Shown: piece after piece, positions 32,766 to 37,566 of the stretch
Layout: each line of letters opens with the position of its first letter
Position numbering within the stretch: the first letter of the stretch is position 1
Assembly: GCA_021324635.1 (NCBI GenBank)
Contig: JAJPIS010000100.1
Coordinates: forward strand, 1 to 37,566
Length of the DNA: 37,566 nt
Origin: Gemmatimonadota bacterium
Lineage (GTDB): Bacteria > Gemmatimonadota > Gemmatimonadetes > Gemmatimonadales > Gemmatimonadaceae
Direction of reading: 5' to 3'
The notes under the pieces: model-generated
Database searches by the model: none
What the model saw: only the letters and a program-made list of their open reading frames with translations
Told to the model about the DNA's origin: nothing
Position numbers and translations under genes: made by a program

Positions 32766-34010
32766 GTGGACATCATCCGGACCCCACCCCGCAGGACCCG
32801 CCGCTACTGGCTGGCGACGGCCGGCGTCGTCGCGCTCGCGTCGGCGACCCTCGCCGTCAGCCGACTCGAGTCGCGGCCACCATCGGTCGAGCGCGGCACG
32901 CTCATGATCGATTCCGTTCGACGTGGAACGATGCTGCGTCAGGTTCGTGCCCCGGGCACGCTCGTGCCGGAGCACGTGCGCTTCATCTCGGCCCTCACTG
33001 CGGGCCGCGTCGAGCAGCTCCCGATTCGGCCGGGGGCCCGCGTCACGCCGTCGACCGAGCTGCTCGAGTTGAGCAATCCCGACGTGCAGCTCGAGGCCCT
33101 GACCGCGCAGCAGCAGCTCGCGGCCGCGCAGGCCCAGCTCATCACCAATCAGGCGCAGCTCGAGAACGAGCAGCTCACGGCTCGCGGACAGCTCGCGACC
33201 GCGATCGCCGACTCCGCCAACGCCGCCCGGCGCTCGGCGACCGCCGACGCGCTCGACCGGAAGGGGTTCGCCGGCCGCATGGAGGTCGACAGCGCACACG
33301 AGAGGATGCACGAGGCCGCCGAGCGGGTGGCGGCGGCGCGCCAACAGGTCCAGGTGCTGACCACGTCGCTCGGCGAGCAGCTCGCCGTCCAGCGGCAGCA
33401 AGTGGACCGCCTGAAAGCGATCGTCGAGTTCCAGGCCCAGCGCGTCGCGTCGATGCACGTCGTCGCTGGCGATAGCGGCGTCCTCGAGGAGCTCTCCCTT
33501 CAGCTCGGGCAGTGGGTCACGCCCGGCACGGTGCTCGCCAAGGTCGCCCAGCCGGGGAAGCTCAAGGCCGTGCTCAAGGTCCCCGAGACACAGGCCAAGG
33601 ACGTCGCGGCCGGGCAGGTGGTCGCCGTCGACACGCGCAACGGCGTCGTCCCGGGCCGCGTGACGCGGATCGATCCGAGCGTGCAGAACGGGACCGTGAA
33701 CGTCGAGGTGGGGCTCGAGGGGCAGCTGCCGGCCGGCGCGCGGGCGGACCTGAGCGTCGACGGCACGATCGAGATCGAGCGGCTCGACAACGTGCTCTAC
33801 GTCGGCCGCCCCGCCTTCGCCCAGCCGGACGCGAGCGTCGGCCTCTTCAAGCTCGACTCGCGCGGCACCACCGCCGTTCGCCAGACGGTGACGTTCGGGA
33901 GTGCCTCGGTGACCACGATCGAGGTGCGCGGCGGACTCAAGGCCGGCGACCGCGTGATCATCTCCGACATGTCCGCGTGGGACAACGCCAACAAGGTGCG
34001 CATCGAATGA
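32766..34010 (+). CDS. Periplasmic adaptor (HlyD/MacA-like) of an ABC efflux system
   Basis: Bridges an inner-membrane transporter to an outer-membrane channel. The protein has an N-terminal anchor (YWLATAGVVALASATLAVS) and a lipoyl-like half (RGTMLRQVRAPGTLVPEHV, GRVEQLPIRPGARVTPSTEL). A coiled-coil hairpin of about 130 residues rich in Gln, Ala and Leu follows (QLAAAQAQLITNQAQLENEQ and onward). The second lipoyl half (DSGVLEELSLQLGQWVTPGT) and a beta-barrel/proximal domain complete it (414 residues). The GTG at 32766 has GGGAG five bases upstream. It overlaps the ATPase gene by ATGA. No outer-membrane channel gene is in the window. Confidence 0.88.
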   Translation: MDIIRTPPRRTRRYWLATAGVVALASATLAVSRLESRPPSVERGTLMIDSVRRGTMLRQVRAPGTLVPEHVRFISALTAGRVEQLPIRPGARVTPSTELLELSNPDVQLEALTAQQQLAAAQAQLITNQAQLENEQLTARGQLATAIADSANAARRSATADALDRKGFAGRMEVDSAHERMHEAAERVAAARQQVQVLTTSLGEQLAVQRQQVDRLKAIVEFQAQRVASMHVVAGDSGVLEELSLQLGQWVTPGTVLAKVAQPGKLKAVLKVPETQAKDVAAGQVVAVDTRNGVVPGRVTRIDPSVQNGTVNVEVGLEGQLPAGARADLSVDGTIEIERLDNVLYVGRPAFAQPDASVGLFKLDSRGTTAVRQTVTFGSASVTTIEVRGGLKAGDRVIISDMSAWDNANKVRIE

Positions 34011-34801
34011 CGACCGTCAGCTCCCCCACGTCGTCCCCTCTCACGCCCCCGCCGAACGATGGCGGGTCGGCGCTGATCCGGCTCGAGGGGATCACCAAGG
34101 TGTTCTACACGGACGAGATGGAGACGCACGCGCTCGCCGAGGTCCACCTGGAGATCAAGGAGGGCGAGTACATCGCGATCGGCGGGCCGTCGGGCTGCGG
34201 GAAGACGACGCTGCTCTCGATCCTGGGGCTCCTCGACACGCCGACGAGCGGGCAGTACACGCTGGCCGGCCAGCCGGTCGGCTCCCTGTCGGCGGCCGAC
34301 CGGGCGCGGGTGCGGAACCGGCAGATCGGGTTCATCTTCCAGGCATTCAACCTCATCGGTGATCTCACGGTCTACGAGAATGTCGAGCTGCCGCTCACCT
34401 ACCGCGGCATGGCGTCCTCGGAGCGGCGGGAGCGGGTGCAGCGGGCGCTCGAGCGCGTCGGGATGGCGCACCGCACCAAGCACTACCCGGCGCAACTCTC
34501 GGGCGGCCAGCAACAGCGCGTCGCGGTCGCGCGGGCAGTGGCCGGCGACCCGCTGATCCTGCTCGCCGACGAGCCGACGGGGAACCTCGACTCGCAGAAC
34601 GGCGAGGCGGTCATGGGTCTTCTCCACGAGCTGCACGAGGGCGGCGCGACGATCTGCATGGTGACCCACGACCCCCGGTTCGCCCGCCACGCCGAGCGGA
34701 CGGTCCATCTCTTCGACGGTCGGGTGGTCGAGGAAGAGCAGGGGCCGCGCCGCGCCGCCGACGAGGCGACCCTCGGCCAGAGCGGATTCGGGGTCGCGTG
34801 A
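34007..34801 (+). CDS. ABC transporter ATPase (MacB/LolD type)
   Basis: Powers export by the adaptor-linked transporter. Walker A is GPSGCGKTT, the Q-loop is GFIFQAFNL, the signature is LSGGQQQRVAVARAV, Walker B is [14 protein letters not shown] and the H-loop is MVTHDPRFA. The length of 264 residues matches stand-alone MacB/LolD ATPases. The 22-residue Ser/Pro/Thr N-terminal tail is unusual. It is coupled at its start to the adaptor (ATGA) and at its end to the permease remnant (GTGA, 34798-34801). All motifs are intact, so it is likely active if a permease exists elsewhere. Confidence 0.93.
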   Translation: MTTVSSPTSSPLTPPPNDGGSALIRLEGITKVFYTDEMETHALAEVHLEIKEGEYIAIGGPSGCGKTTLLSILGLLDTPTSGQYTLAGQPVGSLSAADRARVRNRQIGFIFQAFNLIGDLTVYENVELPLTYRGMASSERRERVQRALERVGMAHRTKHYPAQLSGGQQQRVAVARAVAGDPLILLADEPTGNLDSQNGEAVMGLLHELHEGGATICMVTHDPRFARHAERTVHLFDGRVVEEEQGPRRAADEATLGQSGFGVA

Positions 34802-34950
34802 CGCGGGACCGGCTCGCCGTCGACCCGCGCTCCGCGCCGCGGTCGCTCCGACGCACGCGCGGCGTCACGACGGTGGCGGTGCTCGCGTCCTCCGTGCCCG
34901 CGCGGCGCGCGACCCGGATCGATCCGGTCGCCGCCCCGAGGTCCGCGTGA
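34798..34950 (+). pseudogene. 50-codon remnant of a FtsX/MacB-type permease gene
   Basis: This short ORF is too small for most gene finders. Its second half reads GVTTVAVLASSVPARRATRI and then DPVAAPRSA. That matches the well-known C-terminal tail of MacB/FtsX-type permeases, where the last membrane helix leads into a V-PARRATRIDP-ALR-like end. The first 20 codons are basic and unassigned. An intact permease would be 380-800 residues. The ORF overlaps the upstream ATPase by GTGA and the downstream ATPase by GTGA (34947-34950), so it looks like an in-frame internal deletion that kept translational coupling. It could instead be a deliberately retained linker ORF. Confidence 0.68.
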
Positions 34951-35699
34951 TCTGGTCGCGACGCTCCGCCGGCCGGGAGGCGCCCGAGGGGGCGGTCGGC
35001 GTGGGGCCGGCCGCCGCACCGCTCGCGGTGAGCGGACCCCTCATCGCGCTCCACAACCTCGAGCGGTTCTACGAGGCCGGGGGACAGCGCACGTACGTGC
35101 TGCGGAACATCACGCTCGAGATCGCGTCCGGCGACTTCGTGTCGATCATGGGACCATCGGGCGCCGGCAAGTCGACGCTCCTCAACGTGCTCGGGATGCT
35201 CGACAGCGGCTGGAGCGGAGAGTACCAGCTCGCCGGCCAGCCGGTGCACGCGCTGTCGCACAAGGCCCGCATCGCGCTCGGCCGTCGCCACATCGGGTTC
35301 GTCTTCCAGCAGTATCATCTGCTCGATGACCTCACGGTCGCCGAGAACCTCGACGTCCCGCTGTCGTACCGCGACGTGCCCAAGTCGGAGCGCCAGGCGC
35401 TTGTCGCCGACGCGCTCGACCGCTTCGGGATCGTCGGGAAGAAGGATCTCTACCCGCGCCAGCTCTCGGGTGGCCAGCAGCAGCTCGTCGGCATCGCCCG
35501 CGCCGTGATCGCGCGGCCGGCGGTGATCCTCGCCGACGAGCCGACCGGGAACCTCCACTCGAGCCAGGGGCGTGAGATCATGGCGCTCTTCCGCGAGCTC
35601 AACGCCAGCGGTACGACGATCGTCCAGGTCACGCACTCGGAGGAGAACGCCGCCGCGGGTAAGCGGGTCGTCGAGCTGCGCGACGGCTGGATGACATGA
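34947..35699 (+). CDS. Second ABC transporter ATPase (MacB/LolD type)
   Basis: The 250-residue ATPase has Walker [11 protein letters not shown]-loop [10 protein letters not shown], signature [15 protein letters not shown], Walker [14 protein letters not shown] and H-loop QVTHSEENA. It resembles the other ATPase of the cluster, but the residue after the signature differs (QQQL for QQQR) and the D-loop is NLHSSQ rather than NLDSQN. These could lower activity in a homodimer and suit a heterodimer. The GTG start overlaps the permease remnant. The stop overlaps the response-regulator start (ATGA). Confidence 0.92.
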   Translation: MIWSRRSAGREAPEGAVGVGPAAAPLAVSGPLIALHNLERFYEAGGQRTYVLRNITLEIASGDFVSIMGPSGAGKSTLLNVLGMLDSGWSGEYQLAGQPVHALSHKARIALGRRHIGFVFQQYHLLDDLTVAENLDVPLSYRDVPKSERQALVADALDRFGIVGKKDLYPRQLSGGQQQLVGIARAVIARPAVILADEPTGNLHSSQGREIMALFRELNASGTTIVQVTHSEENAAAGKRVVELRDGWMT

Positions 35700-37102
35700 T
35701 CACCGCCGGTCCGATGCCCGATACTGTTGCGACCACATCGACTGTCCGCCTGCCGCGGGTCCTCGTCGCCGACGATCAGCCGGACATCCTCGAGGCCGTG
35801 CAACTGCTGCTCAAGGGCGAGGGATACGAGGTCGAGACGGCGCTGTCACCGTCCGGGATCCTCCTCGCCGTCCAGCGTCACGACTTCGACGCGGCCCTGA
35901 TCGATCTCAACTATGCCCGGGATACGACCTCGGGCGCCGAAGGGCTCGACCTGCTCGGGCGGATCCGGGCGGTCGATCCGACGCTCCCCGTCTCGGTCAT
36001 GACCGCGTGGGGCAGCGTCGACGGCGCGGTCGAGGCGATGCGGCGCGGCGCCTATGACTACGTGGAGAAGCCGTGGGACAACGCGCGGCTGCTGCTCATG
36101 GTCCGGCGCCAGGTGGAGATGGGTCGCGCGCTGCGCGCCGGCCGGCAGCTCCAGACCGAGATCGAGACCCTGCGGGGCACGGCGGGGCGGCCGCTGTTGA
36201 TCGCGGAGTCGCCGCGGATGCGGCCCGTGCTCGACCTCATGGCCCGGATCGCGCCGTCCGACGCCAACGTCCTCATCACCGGTGAGCACGGCACCGGGAA
36301 GGAGCTCGTCGCGCAGTGGCTCCATGCCGCGTCGGCGCGCGCGACCAAGCCGTTCACCGCCGTCAACCTGGGCGGGCTCTCGGAGGGGCTCTTCGAGAGC
36401 GAGTTGTTCGGTCACGTCCGGGGTGCCTTCACGGATGCCAAGACGGACCGGGCCGGCCGGTTCGAGCTCGCTGACGGCGGGTCGCTCTTCCTCGACGAGA
36501 TCGCCAACATCTCGCTCTCGCAGCAGGCGAAGCTCCTCCGTGTGCTTCAGACGCGCGAGGTGGAGCGGGTGGGATCATCCCGCACCAAGCGGGTCGACGT
36601 CCGCATCCTCGCCGCGACCAACGCCGATCTGCGCGAGGAGGTGAGCGCCGGGCGGTTCCGTGAGGACCTGCTCTTTCGGATCAACACGATCGAGATCCCG
36701 CTTCCGGCGCTCCGCGATCGCCGGGAGGACATCCTGCCGCTCGCGCGTCATTTCCTCGACCGCCATGCCCAGCGCTACGGGCGGCGCGGGCTGACGCTGG
36801 ACGCGGGGGCCGCGCAGGCGCTGCTCACGCACAGCTGGCCGGGGAACGTGCGGGAGCTGGACCACGCCGTCGAGCGCGGCGTCCTGCTCGCGCAGGGGAC
36901 GAGCGTTCGCGCGGGTGACCTCGGACTCCGTCCGCCGGGCCCGCCGGCCCGGCTCGAGGACCTGACGCTCGCCGAGGCCGAGCGGGCGATCATCGAGCGC
37001 GCGCTCGCCCGGTTCGGCGGCAACGTGAGTCAGGCCGCCCGGGCGCTGGGCCTCAGTCGCAGCGCCCTCTATCGCCGCCTCGAGAGCAACGGGCAGGTGT
37101 AG
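35696..37102 (+). CDS. NtrC-type sigma-54-dependent response regulator
   Basis: A receiver (acidic pocket D26/D27, phospho-acceptor D70, T103, K125) precedes a sigma-54 AAA+ domain. The AAA+ domain has Walker A GEHGTGKE (196-203), GAFTDA contact loop (243-248), Walker B SLFLDE (263-268) and arginine finger FREDLLFRIN. A Fis-type HTH ends the protein (GGNVSQAARALGLSRSALYRR). All 468 residues are typical. It is coupled to the second ATPase by ATGA, so it may regulate this operon, possibly with a kinase encoded outside the window. The stop codon TAG is supplied by a repeat element. Confidence 0.94.
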   Translation: MITAGPMPDTVATTSTVRLPRVLVADDQPDILEAVQLLLKGEGYEVETALSPSGILLAVQRHDFDAALIDLNYARDTTSGAEGLDLLGRIRAVDPTLPVSVMTAWGSVDGAVEAMRRGAYDYVEKPWDNARLLLMVRRQVEMGRALRAGRQLQTEIETLRGTAGRPLLIAESPRMRPVLDLMARIAPSDANVLITGEHGTGKELVAQWLHAASARATKPFTAVNLGGLSEGLFESELFGHVRGAFTDAKTDRAGRFELADGGSLFLDEIANISLSQQAKLLRVLQTREVERVGSSRTKRVDVRILAATNADLREEVSAGRFREDLLFRINTIEIPLPALRDRREDILPLARHFLDRHAQRYGRRGLTLDAGAAQALLTHSWPGNVRELDHAVERGVLLAQGTSVRAGDLGLRPPGPPARLEDLTLAEAERAIIERALARFGGNVSQAARALGLSRSALYRRLESNGQV

Positions 37103-37123
37103 GGGCGGCCGCCAGGCCGCCCC
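37102..37123 (+). terminator. Palindrome fused to the sigma-54 regulator stop codon
   Basis: GGGGCGGCC-GCCA-GGCCGCCCC, 22 bases, begins with the G of the TAG stop. It is identical in sequence and placement to the hairpin at the TonB receptor stop (22346-22367, read on the minus strand). A full REP hairpin follows within a few bases in both places. Confidence 0.6.
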
Positions 37124-37284
37124 GCGGTAGGGGCGGCATTCATGCCGCCCGCCGTTCGCATCCCGCCCCGATGCCGGGACGGCCGCGTCCCGCGGCCCCG
37201 GTGTAGGGGCGGCATTCATGCCGCCCGCGATTCGCATCTGCACCGATGCCTGGCCCCGCATTTCGCGCGGGTCCCGCGTCCCGC

Positions 37285-37351
37285 GGCCACCAATGGAACG
37301 GGTTTGTTGGATGGTGTCAGGGGCAATCGCGACGCGATTGCCCCTGACACC
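37285..37351 (+). repeat. Long palindromic element, copy C
   Basis: Arms of 18 bp at 37313-37330 and 37334-37351 pair around a GAC loop, with the same conserved leader (ATGGAACGGGTTTGTTGGAT) as copy A. Confidence 0.85.
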
Positions 37352-37566
37352 GGGAACAACAACGACAGGTGCGATGACGGCACCGTGGCGTGCGGGCGTA
37401 TGGTGCCCCCGGCACCGCGAACGACGGGTGCGACCATCGGCGGGCGTGGGCGTTGGCACCACGGCGCGTGCCCGCCGGGAACAACCACGGCGGGCGCGAC
37501 GCGGGTGCCGCCGCGCACGGGGCAAACGTGCGCGCACCGTAGGGGCGGCATTCATGCCGCCCGCGA

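Larger units (their letters stand above)
37099..37566. repeat. Third REP/palindrome array after the response-regulator gene
   Basis: REP hairpins are at 37127-37152, 37203-37230 and 37539-37566 (the last ends at the window edge), all in forward orientation. The gene-end hairpin (37102-37123) and the long palindrome copy C (37313-37351) are also here, with degenerate ACGACGGG-type filler. No gene is supported. Confidence 0.9.

Overview
This is a very GC-rich bacterial chromosome segment (about 70% G+C by eye). Most genes are tightly packed, with many ATGA or GTGA stop/start overlaps and frequent GTG starts. The gene mix is a HlyD-type adaptor with MacB-like ATPases and an NtrC-type regulator, a PadR regulator with a Gly/Trp-rich N-terminus, a TonB receptor, a leaderless-looking HipBA pair, and mnmG and parA/parS in one window. 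This suits a member of Gemmatimonadota or a similar soil or water phylum. The phylum is an inference from gene content, not from a marker gene. parA with its parS site, and mnmG on the same strand, suggest the origin-proximal part of the chromosome.

Layout. 1-1442: 3' part of parA (minus, runs off the left edge), with parS just upstream. 1548-3177: an array of GTAG-type palindromic repeats that includes a discrete 876-bp cassette (2302-3177). In the cassette a REP-associated tyrosine transposase (RAYT) gene is bracketed by two 97-bp near-identical inverted repeats. 3216-11545: solitary adenine methylase, membrane glycosyltransferase, an AbrB-type/PIN toxin-antitoxin pair, GNAT, HipBA, and an ArsR-SRPBCC pair. 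11678-17472: five plus-strand genes (alpha/beta hydrolase, RraA-like, ThDP enzyme, MmgE/PrpD, class III CoA-transferase), mostly with overlapping ends, forming one probable catabolic operon. 17481-21327: mnmG, a small hypothetical gene, and a cytoplasmic HtrA-like protease followed by a receiver-truncated LuxR protein. 21540-22370: a second repeat array with a gene-less 361-bp copy of the cassette architecture. 22367-27391 (minus): TonB receptor, His/Cys-rich exported protein, zinc ribbon, NfeD-like protein, dienelactone-hydrolase-like protein. 27697-32544: PadR regulator, cytochrome b, Met/His-rich anchored protein, DUF305-like protein, nudC, osmC. 32766-37102: adaptor, ATPase, 50-codon permease remnant, second ATPase and a sigma-54 response regulator. 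37099-37566: third repeat array, running to the window edge.

The most distinctive content is the repeat biology. It includes a GTAG-REP/RAYT system with an autonomous cassette and an apparent non-autonomous derivative. A 22-bp hairpin supplies the G of the TAG stop codon of two unrelated genes. A second family of 18-bp-arm palindromes shows compensatory base changes. The second notable point is an ABC efflux operon whose permease seems to have collapsed to a 50-codon coupling ORF between two intact ATPase genes. The third is a hydrolase-RraA-ThDP-PrpD-CoA-transferase operon whose substrate cannot be named from sequence.
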